A DNA stretch of 64,000 nt from Acidobacteriota bacterium (GTDB lineage: Bacteria; Acidobacteriota; Polarisedimenticolia; JACPZX01). Below, one piece after another: positions 1 to 7,150 of the stretch; within the stretch, counting starts at the first letter, position 1, and each line of letters starts with the position of its first letter. The stretch covers positions 32,955 through 96,954 of the forward strand of contig JACPZX010000062.1 of NCBI GenBank assembly GCA_016195325.1. The letters run 5' to 3'. The notes below the pieces were generated by a model. It made no database searches. It worked only from the letters and a program-made list of their open reading frames with translations, and was not told where the DNA came from. The position numbers and the translations under genes were made by a program.

Positions 1-518
1 GTCGGCGTGATCCCCGCGAGCCCCTGAAGCATCGGGAGCGCGGAGCACGGCGTCTGCTGCGAGCCGACCAGCGAGAGAGCCGAGGCGTTGTACGGGAAGG
101 CGACCCACGTGAAGCCGTTCGACGACACCTCGACCGTCCCCGGCTCGGCGAAGACGTTGCAGGTGGAGGTCGGCGTCGTCGGCGTCGCCCCGACGAAGAA
201 GGCGTTCTCGAAGACGATGAAATCGGGGCCCGGGCCGTCGACGATCGCGTTGTCGGTGAACGCGAGGGTGATCGACCCCCCGTGGCCGAGCGACACCACC
301 GACGTCGACCCCTGCGTCGGCAATGAGTCCCCCGGCGGGCCGAGGACGATCCCCGGCAGCTCAGCGTAACGGAAGCCGGTGTTCGGATCCGCGAACCCGC
401 TCGTGAACGAGACGACCCGATCGGCGAAGCAGTCCACGGTGTCGGCGGCGGCCGGGGTCGCCACCGACACCATCGTCACGAGGACGACAAGGACGCGCTC
501 AGTGAGCCGAGAGGCCAC
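1..518 (-). CDS. Secreted surface protein (partial, runs off left edge)
   Basis: N-terminal 172 codons of a gene read leftwards out of the window. I chose the GTG at 518 because a purine-rich stretch (GGGAGAGGGAG) precedes it and it gives a signal peptide (hydrophobic VLVVLVTMVSVATPAAA, then ADTVDC). The mature part is rich in small residues and has segments such as VVSLGHGGSITLAFTDN and IVDGPGPDFIVFENAFF. From memory these resemble the 'cell surface protein' family found beside vitamin B12 uptake genes in Deltaproteobacteria; I could not search for this. It overlaps the upstream gene by 20 bp, so it is probably translationally coupled and under the same cobalamin riboswitch. Function unknown; a periplasmic or outer-surface role is inferred. 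Confidence 0.7.
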   Translation of the reverse strand, partial: MASRLTERVLVVLVTMVSVATPAAADTVDCFADRVVSFTSGFADPNTGFRYAELPGIVLGPPGDSLPTQGSTSVVSLGHGGSITLAFTDNAIVDGPGPDFIVFENAFFVGATPTTPTSTCNVFAEPGTVEVSSNGFTWVAFPYNASALSLVGSQQTPCSALPMLQGLAGITP

Positions 519-1425
519 GCGCTCCCTCTCCCGATCGCCTCAGGATCCCCGCGAGCGCGGGGAGCGAAGCCGCCCCGCCCAGCGATCCCGGCGCGAAGAA
601 GAGAAGGTCGTAGTCGACGTCGGCGCGGACGGACCGCCCCGACTGCGTGAAGACGTTGAAGCCGTCCTCGTACGCGGTGATCGCGACCGAATCGACGCTG
701 AACCCGGTCAGAATCGAGAGGTCGACGACGGTCCTCCCTCCCGGAATCGCCACCGGAAGCCCCCCCGCCCCGAGGCCGTAGACGGTCACGACCAGACTCC
801 GATCGGCGGCGCTGTGCTCCGCCGTCACGAGGTACGTCGCCCCGGGGAGCAGCTCGAACTGCGTGCTGCTGAAGGTAAAGTCCGCGAAGGCGTCGTCCGA
901 GACCGCCGAGCCGTAGACGGCCGGGGACAGGAATGGCCCGCCGAAGAAGGGGGAGACCTGCGGGAAGTAGGCGACGTCGATCGTGTCAAAGGTGTCGCTC
1001 CGGAAGTCTGCGACGTTCCCGGTGCGGTTGAAGCCGGTGGTCTGCGAGTTGATGAGCGAGAAGGTGATCGGGTGGAAACCGAACGGATCGGTCTCGAAGC
1101 CGGCCGCGCGGATCGAGAGGATCGCCCCGAAGACGAAGTCGTCGGCCTCGGTGTACGAGGCGCCGAGCGCGGCGACGGCGCGCGTCGAGGGGTGCGTCGA
1201 GTCGAAGCGCTCGACGAGAGAGCCGCTGGCGTCCGACGGGAACTTCGCGGCGGTCGAGGCGTCGAAGGCGAACGTCGCCGGGCCGGCTCCCTGGACGTCC
1301 AGGTTCGGATCGGTGCGCAGATCGAGGACGACGGCGCCCGCGTGGGCGTTGGTCGGCGCGAGGGTGCCGAGAACAAGAATCGCTGAAAGTGCGGAAGCAA
1401 CGAGAGTCAGTCTTCGCTGGGACAT
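499..1425 (-). CDS. Secreted protein of unknown function under a cobalamin riboswitch
   Basis: 308-residue secreted protein. The frame opens at 1485, but the ATG at 1425 is the better start: it has AAGGAGGG directly upstream and begins a clean signal peptide (MSQRRLTL, hydrophobic core, then NAHAG cleavage region). The mature chain is beta-rich with many Asp, Ser and Gly residues and no catalytic motif I recognise. The C-terminus has a small hydrophobic patch followed by an Arg-containing tail (LPALAGILRRSG), loosely like a PEP-CTERM sorting tail but lacking the PEP triplet. It is the first gene after the cobalamin riboswitch, so expression should fall when B12 is plentiful. A role in corrinoid capture at the cell surface is inference from context only. 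Confidence 0.75.
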   Translation of the reverse strand: MSQRRLTLVASALSAILVLGTLAPTNAHAGAVVLDLRTDPNLDVQGAGPATFAFDASTAAKFPSDASGSLVERFDSTHPSTRAVAALGASYTEADDFVFGAILSIRAAGFETDPFGFHPITFSLINSQTTGFNRTGNVADFRSDTFDTIDVAYFPQVSPFFGGPFLSPAVYGSAVSDDAFADFTFSSTQFELLPGATYLVTAEHSAADRSLVVTVYGLGAGGLPVAIPGGRTVVDLSILTGFSVDSVAITAYEDGFNVFTQSGRSVRADVDYDLLFFAPGSLGGAASLPALAGILRRSGEGARGLSAH

Positions 1426-1534
1426 GAGTCCCTCCTTGGCGACTGACCTCTCGGGGTGTGGAGGCGCCGGGGGATGGGAGCTCACCCGGCGATCGTCCAG
1501 CCTTTTCCCGAGAAGGCGGTTGACGAAAATGGGC

Positions 1535-1695
1535 TCGGGCAGGTTTCCTGGCTCGCGGCTCGGGCCTACTCTCCGCCCCTTCCCGGGGTTTTCATCCCCA
1601 GTGGGTTGCCTTGCGGATTTCGTCGCCGCTTACAGTTGCTGGACAGCGAGGGCTTCGCACCCTCTTCCCTGACACCCGGTCCCGTTGGAAAGAAC
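1535..1695 (-). promoter_or_regulatory. Cobalamin riboswitch (RF00174-type)
   Basis: Read on the minus strand, the conserved core appears in order: AGGGAAGAGGGTGCGAAGCC near 1668-1649, CAGCAACTGTAAGCGGC near 1642-1624, a GGATGAAAACCCCGGG segment, GGCGGAGAGTAGGC, and the terminal GCCAGGAAACCTGCC box at 1552-1538. These match the adenosylcobalamin aptamer. Downstream a 6-bp pairing (1534-1539 with 1507-1512) overlaps the 3-prime edge of the aptamer and could be part of the expression platform. It is followed by AAAA rather than U residues, so it is not an obvious terminator, and translational control is more likely. The regulated genes are the two secreted proteins to its left. Confidence 0.9.
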
Positions 1696-1788
1696 GACAT
1701 CTTGCAGCGCGGTGAGAGTACGCCGACCATGGCGAGTGGTCAAGGGGATAGTGGAAACCGAGACCAGGGATGCGGCACCGGCGAACCC

Positions 1789-1898
1789 TGTCGACACTTG
1801 TTGAAACCTGTAGACACGATCGCGCCGGACACAGAGTGCGCTTCGGTCGGGTATCAGCGCCTCGAGGCGCGCACGTCTCCCGTCCCCGTGCGGATAAG
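1789..1898. repeat. Dispersed 110-bp repeat, copy 1 (with gene 3-prime-end remnant)
   Basis: Aligns without gaps, with most positions identical, to 7041-7150. It begins with TGTCGACACTTGTTGAAAC and contains TGTAGACACGATCGCG. On the minus strand positions 1898-1854 translate as LIRTGTGDVRASRR followed by TGA, closely matching the last 14 residues and stop of the serine hydrolase gene ending at 7106. Here no full gene is attached, and the left arm of the hairpin seen in copy 2 has decayed. The copy lies between the stop of the CHAT gene (1993) and the riboswitch. The rest of 1426-1992 outside this repeat and the riboswitch shows no convincing gene. Confidence 0.8.
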
Positions 1899-1992
1899 CA
1901 GGCGTCGTCTGAACGTGAACTTCGCGAGATAGTGGCTGCCGTCGTTGAACCCGACGGAGGGTCGCGATCCCCTCACCAGGATCGCGGCCGGT

Positions 1993-4806
1993 TCAGGCGG
2001 GACGGGGTGAGCGCCGCGCCCGACCGCGCCAGAAAAGCAGCGCCCCCGCGACGGCGGCGATCCCGGCCGCGATCACGGCGAGGAGGAGGACGGGCTGGAT
2101 CGATCTCCGCCCGCCCGGGAGGGGGACGAAGTCCCCGTCGCCCAGGACGACGAGCGCCGCCCAGTCGGCGGCGGGTGCGCCGGCCTTGAGACGATCGCGT
2201 CGCGCGGAGGCGAGCGCCGACGCGATGCTCGCTCCGCGTCCCATGTGGGTCGCCATGGCGTCGACCATGAGCGCCGCTTCGTCGTCGCGGATCGGCCACA
2301 GGCTCCCGACGACGCCCACGGCGCCGGCCTGGAAGAAGGCCCGGGCCAGACCCATGACCCCCTCCCCCTCCACGACGGTGCCTGACGCGCTGTCGCACGA
2401 GGAGAGGAAGATCAGCCGTCCTTTCAGATCGAGGCCCACGATCTCGCGGATTTGAAGCAACCCATCCTCGTCGTCGGCCCCGGGGGCGAGAAGGACGGCG
2501 CTGCGCTCGGGGTGCGCCTCGTCCACGACGGCGTGCGCCGCGATGTGGAGCATCCTGAAGCCCCCGAGGTCGACCGTCTTCATGAACCGCTCCGTCGCCT
2601 CGGCTCCGAGGGCGATGCGGCTGCCACCTCCGAGGCTTCCGGCGAGGGAGCGGGCTTCGTCCCGAGCGCGCGGAAGCGGCCCCAGCCTGAGACCGCTCGC
2701 GACCGTCGCCGCCCGGTAGGTCGCCGGAGCCGAAGGCCCGGCTTCGAGGGCGGGATCGGCGACGGCGAGGAGCGGGCTCGCTGCCGCCACCGCCGGGCCG
2801 CCGCTCCACTTCAGCCACGTCGAACACGAGGGAGCGATCGAGATCTCGAAGCGCGCGGCGAGCGGCGCGGCCGAGGCCTCAGTCCGGAGCGCGTCGATCG
2901 GGAGCTTGTGAAGAGGGCCGTCGGGGACGACGATGAGGCGGGTGATCCCCTCGGGAAGCCCCTTCAGACCCTCCGCGAAGAGGTCCCTGTAGAGGCTCGC
3001 CGCGCCCGCGCCCTCCGAGCCGTCGCGCCGCGCGAGGAGGCCGAGAAAGAGCGAGATCTCCCCCGTCATCCCGGCGCGGTCGGGGATCTCCCAGGTTCGC
3101 GTGGAGTCCCGGGTGATCGCCAGCGCCCAACCCCGCCGACTCGCATCGACGTTCGACTGGAACGAGACGAGCGCCTCGTTCTCCTGAAGGGCTTCCTGGA
3201 TGCGCGCCACCGTGGGGATGACCGGGGCGCGGAGCGACCCGAACCCGGGATCGGCCCGCGAGAGATCCTGCCTCAGCGCGAACTCGGTGGCCTCGAGCCT
3301 CTCGAGATCCGAGAGGGCCCGTGCCCTCTCGTCACCGGCGAGCGTGGGACCGAGGAGCCTTCGCTGGGTCTTCGCGATCTCCCCGAGAGCGGAGGCCCTT
3401 CGCTCCTGGAGCGTGGAGGACGCGCCGCCGGTCGGTGCGCCGGAAAGGTCGAGCGTCTCGAGGAGGACCCTCGCGCGCATCCTCTCGATGACGCGGAGCG
3501 CGGCATCCACATCCTCCGGGGCCGCCCCCGGCCCGGGCTGTCGCAGAAAGTACGCCGCGACCCGGTAGTACAGAAACGCCCAGGTCGACTGGAAGCCGGC
3601 GCGGGTCCCCTCGTCCATCTGCTGATCTCGAACCTTCTCGATCGTGTCGAGAACGGTCAGCCATTCGTTCGCCGCCCGCGCCCTCTCGCCGGCGTCCGTC
3701 AGGATCGTCGCTCGCTGGATTCCGACCCGGGCCTCCTGATCGGGCTGTCCCGTCTGGCGCGCGAGCGTAAGCGACTGATCGAGGATCCGCTCGGCCTCGG
3801 CCCTCCTGGACGGATAGGCGTACGCGATCACGTGGGCCTTGTACCTCAGGACGAATCCGAGCTGGATGAGATCCCCGGTCGGCTGGATTTCCTCGATGGC
3901 CTGATCGAGGAGCTCGAGTTTCCGTTCGGGGGTGATGCGAGCGTCCTGCGCGGCGAAGAAGAGGAGCTGGCCGGAGGTCTTGCGGTTTCCGCTCTCGCCC
4001 GCTAGCCGCAGCGCCTCGGCGAAATCCGGGTCGTCGTCCTCTGGCGCCTGTCTCTGCTTCGCGAGATGGATGTTCGCCAGGATGCTCGCTTCCCCGTAGA
4101 AGTCGCCGGCGGCATGCGCGAGCGCGGCGGCGCGCCGGTAGTACCGGATGGCCTCCTCGATCCTGCCCCGCTGCCATTCTTCCGCGCCCAGCGCGTTGAG
4201 CAGCATCTGCTGCAGACCGGCGTCCCCCTCGGGAACGACGACCGACTCGAGCTTCCGGAAGGCGGACAGGGCCGCATCCCGATCGCTGCGCAGCGAGGCG
4301 AGCCATCCTCGATGGTACCCCGCGTAGTTCGTGAGCAGCGCGCTTCCGGAGAGCCTGGCGTCCTCCTCGGCCCGCGCGAGCTCGGCGTCGGCTTCTTCCA
4401 GCCGACCCCAACGGCCGGTCAGAGAGAGGATCTCGAGCCGAGCGAATCCCTCGACCTCGAACTCGCGATCCCGGGCCAGCCCGTCCGCCGCGCGGCGCAG
4501 CATCGGCTCCGTTCGTGGATCGTTGAGGTCGCCGAGGAGCACGCCGAGCGCGAGTCGCGAGCGGTTGTCCTCCGGCGACACCGCCAGATGCCCTTCGAGG
4601 CGCCGGATCCTCTCGCTCCAGCTTCGCGTCCGCCGTGCGGCGTACCGATGGCACAGGTACGACCGGGGCCCGTCGCGCAGCGCTCGATCGCATGCCTCGA
4701 ACGACGGGATGGGAGGCACCTCCGCCGCGAAGACTCCCGAAGCCCATGACCCCGCGAGAAAGACCCAGGTGACGGCGTGGAGTATCAGGGCTCGCGGACG
4801 GCGCAC
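1993..4806 (-). CDS. TPR-CHAT domain protein (caspase-like peptidase candidate)
   Basis: 937 residues, GTG start at 4806, 6 bp after the anti-sigma gene. An N-terminal signal or anchor (LILHAVTWVFLAGSWASG) is followed by a long helical TPR region (residues about 50-480) and a C-terminal CHAT domain (about 580-890). The CHAT catalytic dyad looks intact: His in MLHIAAHAVVDEAH (about residue 752) and Cys in FLSSCDSASG (about 803), followed by the typical AGAVGVVGSLWPI strand. A transmembrane helix at about 903-925 and an Arg-rich tail close the protein. CHAT domains belong to the caspase/separase clan. The TPR region would recognise a partner, and the protein probably sits outside the cytoplasmic membrane. 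The operon link to a sigma/anti-sigma pair suggests envelope-stress or regulated-proteolysis control. Confidence 0.88.
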   Translation of the reverse strand: MRRPRALILHAVTWVFLAGSWASGVFAAEVPPIPSFEACDRALRDGPRSYLCHRYAARRTRSWSERIRRLEGHLAVSPEDNRSRLALGVLLGDLNDPRTEPMLRRAADGLARDREFEVEGFARLEILSLTGRWGRLEEADAELARAEEDARLSGSALLTNYAGYHRGWLASLRSDRDAALSAFRKLESVVVPEGDAGLQQMLLNALGAEEWQRGRIEEAIRYYRRAAALAHAAGDFYGEASILANIHLAKQRQAPEDDDPDFAEALRLAGESGNRKTSGQLLFFAAQDARITPERKLELLDQAIEEIQPTGDLIQLGFVLRYKAHVIAYAYPSRRAEAERILDQSLTLARQTGQPDQEARVGIQRATILTDAGERARAANEWLTVLDTIEKVRDQQMDEGTRAGFQSTWAFLYYRVAAYFLRQPGPGAAPEDVDAALRVIERMRARVLLETLDLSGAPTGGASSTLQERRASALGEIAKTQRRLLGPTLAGDERARALSDLERLEATEFALRQDLSRADPGFGSLRAPVIPTVARIQEALQENEALVSFQSNVDASRRGWALAITRDSTRTWEIPDRAGMTGEISLFLGLLARRDGSEGAGAASLYRDLFAEGLKGLPEGITRLIVVPDGPLHKLPIDALRTEASAAPLAARFEISIAPSCSTWLKWSGGPAVAAASPLLAVADPALEAGPSAPATYRAATVASGLRLGPLPRARDEARSLAGSLGGGSRIALGAEATERFMKTVDLGGFRMLHIAAHAVVDEAHPERSAVLLAPGADDEDGLLQIREIVGLDLKGRLIFLSSCDSASGTVVEGEGVMGLARAFFQAGAVGVVGSLWPIRDDEAALMVDAMATHMGRGASIASALASARRDRLKAGAPAADWAALVVLGDGDFVPLPGGRRSIQPVLLLAVIAAGIAAVAGALLFWRGRARRSPRPA

Positions 4807-4812
4807 GGCGGT

Positions 4813-5466
4813 TCACTCCACCCGGTTCTTGAACGCCGGCGAGGCCAGCTTGCGTCCGTCGGGAAGCGATGCCTCGACGCGCCAGACGACCGTCGCGCCC
4901 GGAGCCAGCTTCCCGAGGCTCTTTTCGGGGACGATGTACTCGGGCTCGTCGAGGCTGGCCGACGTGGCGATTGTCGTGAGGTCCTCGGCGCCGACCCGGA
5001 CGAGGTAGCGGGCTCCCGGGCCCGCCTGAGACCACCGGAGCCGGCAGCTCTGCCGGTGAAGAACGGCCGTCTCCGGAATAAATGACCGGATCCCGGATTC
5101 CTCGCCCGCGCGCGTCACGATCGCCTCGGGAGCGCGAAGGGCCCTTTCGATGGCGAGCCCCGCCACGACCACGAGGGCCGCCGCCAGCGCCAGCGCGGTC
5201 CACGGGCGGGGCCGTCGCGGAAGAGGCTTCCGCGCGGCGGCGCTCGCGGCGCCTGCGAACTCGTGGCCGAGACGCCAGGCCTCCGCGCAGGCGGAGCAAC
5301 CGGCGGTGTGCGCCACCACGGATTCGATCTCCGCCGGTCGAGCCTCGCCCCGCAGGGCCTCCCAGATCGCTTCGGCCGGCGGGCAGGAGTTCCCCGGGAC
5401 GGCGTTCACCGACAGCGAGGCGAACCTCCGCCGCAGCTCCTCCAGATCGATCTCGATGTCGCTCAT
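4813..5466 (-). CDS. Zinc-motif anti-sigma factor, membrane anchored
   Basis: 217 residues. The ATG overlaps the stop of the sigma factor gene (ATGA), so the two are coupled. The cytoplasmic N-terminal part contains H-x3-C-x2-C (AHTAGCSACAEAW, about residues 51-63), the signature of zinc-associated anti-sigma domains. A single transmembrane helix follows (about 83-103, WTALALAAALVVVAGLAIERA). The C-terminal 110 residues would be outside the membrane and form a beta-rich domain with GPGARYLVRVGAEDL and TVVWRVEASLPDGRK, resembling a fibronectin-like sensor domain. The likely role is to hold the neighbouring sigma factor inactive until a signal arrives, with the CHAT protein as a possible effector or modifier. 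Confidence 0.85.
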   Translation of the reverse strand: MSDIEIDLEELRRRFASLSVNAVPGNSCPPAEAIWEALRGEARPAEIESVVAHTAGCSACAEAWRLGHEFAGAASAAARKPLPRRPRPWTALALAAALVVVAGLAIERALRAPEAIVTRAGEESGIRSFIPETAVLHRQSCRLRWSQAGPGARYLVRVGAEDLTTIATSASLDEPEYIVPEKSLGKLAPGATVVWRVEASLPDGRKLASPAFKNRVE

Positions 5467-5990
5467 CTGGCCAGTCCCTTCTCGGCGAGGCAGCGCCGCA
5501 GCGCGGCGAGGCCCCGATAGACCTGGTTCTCCGCGACCTTGGCCGTCGATCTCAGAAGTCGCGCGATCTCGGGAACCGAGTGTCCCTGCAGGCTCAGCGT
5601 CACCGGGGTCATCCTGGCAGCGGGGAGCCGGCCGAGACAGTCGTGGATTCCTTCCGCGATCTCGCGGGACTCCGCCGCCGCCTGCGGATCAGGCGGGGAA
5701 GAATCTCCCGTCTCCGGCAGGGAGGCTTCATCCATCGCCTGCTCCCGTCGCCGACGGCGCCGGCGGATCTCGTCCACCGTCGCCGAGAAGACGGCCTTCT
5801 CGAGGTACAACGAAGAGAGATCGGGATTCCCCTCACCCCGCTTCCGCGAGGCGTCGAGAATCCGGATCATGGCCGTCTGGACGATGTCCTCGGCGTGCGA
5901 GGCGAGCCAGACGGGGCATACGCGGCGGACGGAGCGGGCGAGCCGCCGGCGCAGATCGGCGAAGAGTTCCTCGTCAGCCGGCGATGTCAC
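5463..5990 (-). CDS. ECF-like RNA polymerase sigma factor
   Basis: Sigma-70 family protein with an ECF layout: region 2 around ASHAEDIVQTAMIRILDASR and SATVDEIRRRRRRR, a linker, and region 4 helix-turn-helix (PVTLSLQGHSVPEIARLLRS, then ENQVYRGLAALRRC). The start is uncertain. The frame stays open to 6383, but the upstream codons run through a low-GC promoter region, and the divergent gene begins at 6313, so I used the GTG at 5990 just before region 2. No strong ribosome-binding site marks it. First gene of a sigma/anti-sigma/CHAT operon; such sigma factors usually drive their own operon. Confidence 0.8.
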   Translation of the reverse strand: MTSPADEELFADLRRRLARSVRRVCPVWLASHAEDIVQTAMIRILDASRKRGEGNPDLSSLYLEKAVFSATVDEIRRRRRRREQAMDEASLPETGDSSPPDPQAAAESREIAEGIHDCLGRLPAARMTPVTLSLQGHSVPEIARLLRSTAKVAENQVYRGLAALRRCLAEKGLAR

Positions 5991-6214
5991 GCGGAGAGGA
6001 TCGCCGAGGCGCTCCGGACTATCAAGAGGCTGATCGAGCCACCACGGGATGAAAGGGATCTCCTCGTCCTGGACAGAGCGACCGCGTGCAGCGCTGTCAG
6101 AGTGCTGCCAATCGGCGCGCGAGGTCAAGGGGAGACCGACAGAGGCATCAAGTCCCAGACACGCGCCGCGTACATCAGCCGTTAACCGCCATTCACGGTT
6201 TCCAAGAATCTCGA

Positions 6215-6244
6215 TTGACAGAATCCCATTGTCAGGAGTATAAG
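6215..6244 (+). promoter_or_regulatory. Near-consensus sigma-70 promoter
   Basis: TTGACA (6215-6220), an 18-bp spacer, and TATAAG (6239-6244) ahead of the RHS-like stub at 6313. It sits in a visibly AT-richer stretch (about 6185-6255) inside a very GC-rich neighbourhood, which makes a chance match less likely. The rest of 5991-6312 shows no gene I would support; a promoter for the divergent sigma operon must also lie here but I cannot pick one. Confidence 0.6.
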
Positions 6245-6312
6245 GAAAACTGATACGCGTCGAGCTCCTGTCTCGCCCGACCAGGAGCCCACTTGTCGGA
6301 GGAACCTCATCC

Positions 6313-6729
6313 ATGCGCACTGCGGCCGGTGTCTCGAAATGTGTCTTCCTCCTTGCCTCGACTTGCGTTCTCATCGCCTCCATCTCCGCCGCTCAAGCCG
6401 TCAGTCTGAACGAGGCGCCGGGCGCGCCGACGAATGCGACCCTGGTCGGGGGGCCGGGGGGCGACAGCATCTCGGCGTACTCAGGCGATCTGGAACTCTC
6501 GGTCCCGATTGGGCAAACGTGGCGGCTCCCCGGCATGTCGTGGGGCCTCAAGCTCATGTACTCGTCGAAGATCTGGAGACTTGCGCCTGGACTCACAGTC
6601 GATCAGGAGGTCCAGCGGCGCGGCGCGTTCGGGATCGGCTGGCGGCTCACGATGGGCACGAACGATTCCCCAACGTCGAAGACTGGGGGTACACTTGCGA
6701 GGAGATACAGAGGTGGGGAGTCGTCGTGA
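6313..6729 (+). CDS. RHS/YD-repeat protein N-terminal stub (truncated)
   Basis: 138 residues starting at an ATG after GGAGGAACCTC. A signal peptide (FLLASTCVLIASISAAQA) is followed by the usual opening of secreted RHS proteins: GGDSISAYSGDLELSVPIG, LPGMSWGLKLMYSS and AFGIGWRLTMG. In complete RHS proteins this leads into a shell of YD repeats of more than a thousand residues; here the frame ends after a further 25 or so residues. Either the gene has lost its core by deletion, or it is a short derivative that secretes the downstream peptide. Base composition is lower in GC than the neighbours. The end overlaps the next frame by GTGA. Confidence 0.6.
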   Translation: MRTAAGVSKCVFLLASTCVLIASISAAQAVSLNEAPGAPTNATLVGGPGGDSISAYSGDLELSVPIGQTWRLPGMSWGLKLMYSSKIWRLAPGLTVDQEVQRRGAFGIGWRLTMGTNDSPTSKTGGTLARRYRGGESS

Positions 6730-6986
6730 GCTGGAGAATCCGCAAGGTGTCGATCGCAGGTGCGACCGCGAAGATAGTCCTCGATCTGACAAGTCACGAC
6801 AAGGTCGGTTGGTTTCGGTGGCAGGACAAGTCGCGTCAGGGCATTGTCTACTGGGTATTTGAAGACGGCAACTGGTTCAACATGGGGGTGTGGCCAAAGG
6901 ACTGGAAGGATAGCGATGCGGTTGAGGTACCCTTGCCTGCAGTTCCGGCGAATCCGGGAGGTTCGAGCCAGACTCCGGTGCCCTGA
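6726..6986 (+). CDS. Small Trp-rich hypothetical protein coupled to the RHS stub
   Basis: 86 residues from a GTG that overlaps the RHS-stub stop (GTGA). The sequence is protein-like rather than GC-driven noise: many Trp, Lys and Asp residues, with alternating strands in IRKVSIAGATAKIVLDLTSH, RQGIVYWVFEDGNWFNMGVW and WKDSDAVEVPLPA. I do not recognise the family. It may be a small partner, the remains of an RHS C-terminal tip, or an immunity-like protein. A frameshifted continuation of the RHS reading frame is also possible. No signal peptide of its own. Confidence 0.45.
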   Translation: MSWRIRKVSIAGATAKIVLDLTSHDKVGWFRWQDKSRQGIVYWVFEDGNWFNMGVWPKDWKDSDAVEVPLPAVPANPGGSSQTPVP

Positions 6987-7034
6987 TCACCAAATCACCC
7001 GTGCCGCCACCCTCGCACGACGTGCGGTACGAAC

Positions 7035-7074
7035 CGATCGTGTCGACACTTGTTGAAACATGTAGACACGATCG
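7035..7074 (-). terminator. Perfect 10-bp inverted repeat after the serine hydrolase gene
   Basis: CGATCGTGTC (7035-7044) pairs exactly with GACACGATCG (7065-7074), with ACA/TGT pairing continuing inside the 20-nt loop after one mismatch. It starts 32 nt after the stop of the hydrolase gene (7106), where a transcript end is expected, but no U-run follows on the minus strand. It could be a Rho-independent-like end, an RNA-stabilising hairpin, or the core of a mobile repeat, since it belongs to copy 2 of the 110-bp repeat. Confidence 0.4.
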
Positions 7075-7150
7075 CGCGGGACACACAATGTGGTTCGGTC
7101 GGGAATCACCGTCTCGCTGCCCGCACGTCTCCCGTCGCCGTGCGAATCAC
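7041..7150. repeat. Dispersed 110-bp repeat, copy 2
   Basis: Second copy of the element at 1789-1898, with a constant offset of 5252 bp and no gaps. The copies align exactly through the stop codon of the serine hydrolase (7106 here, 1854 there). Copy 2 includes the last 14-15 codons of that gene and the downstream hairpin. The stretch 6987-7034 between the Trp-rich frame and this repeat shows no other feature. Confidence 0.8.

Noticed and set aside
1507-1539. Rho-independent terminator after the cobalamin aptamer
   Set aside because: The 6-bp stem has a 21-nt loop and is followed on the minus strand by AAAAGG, not U residues.
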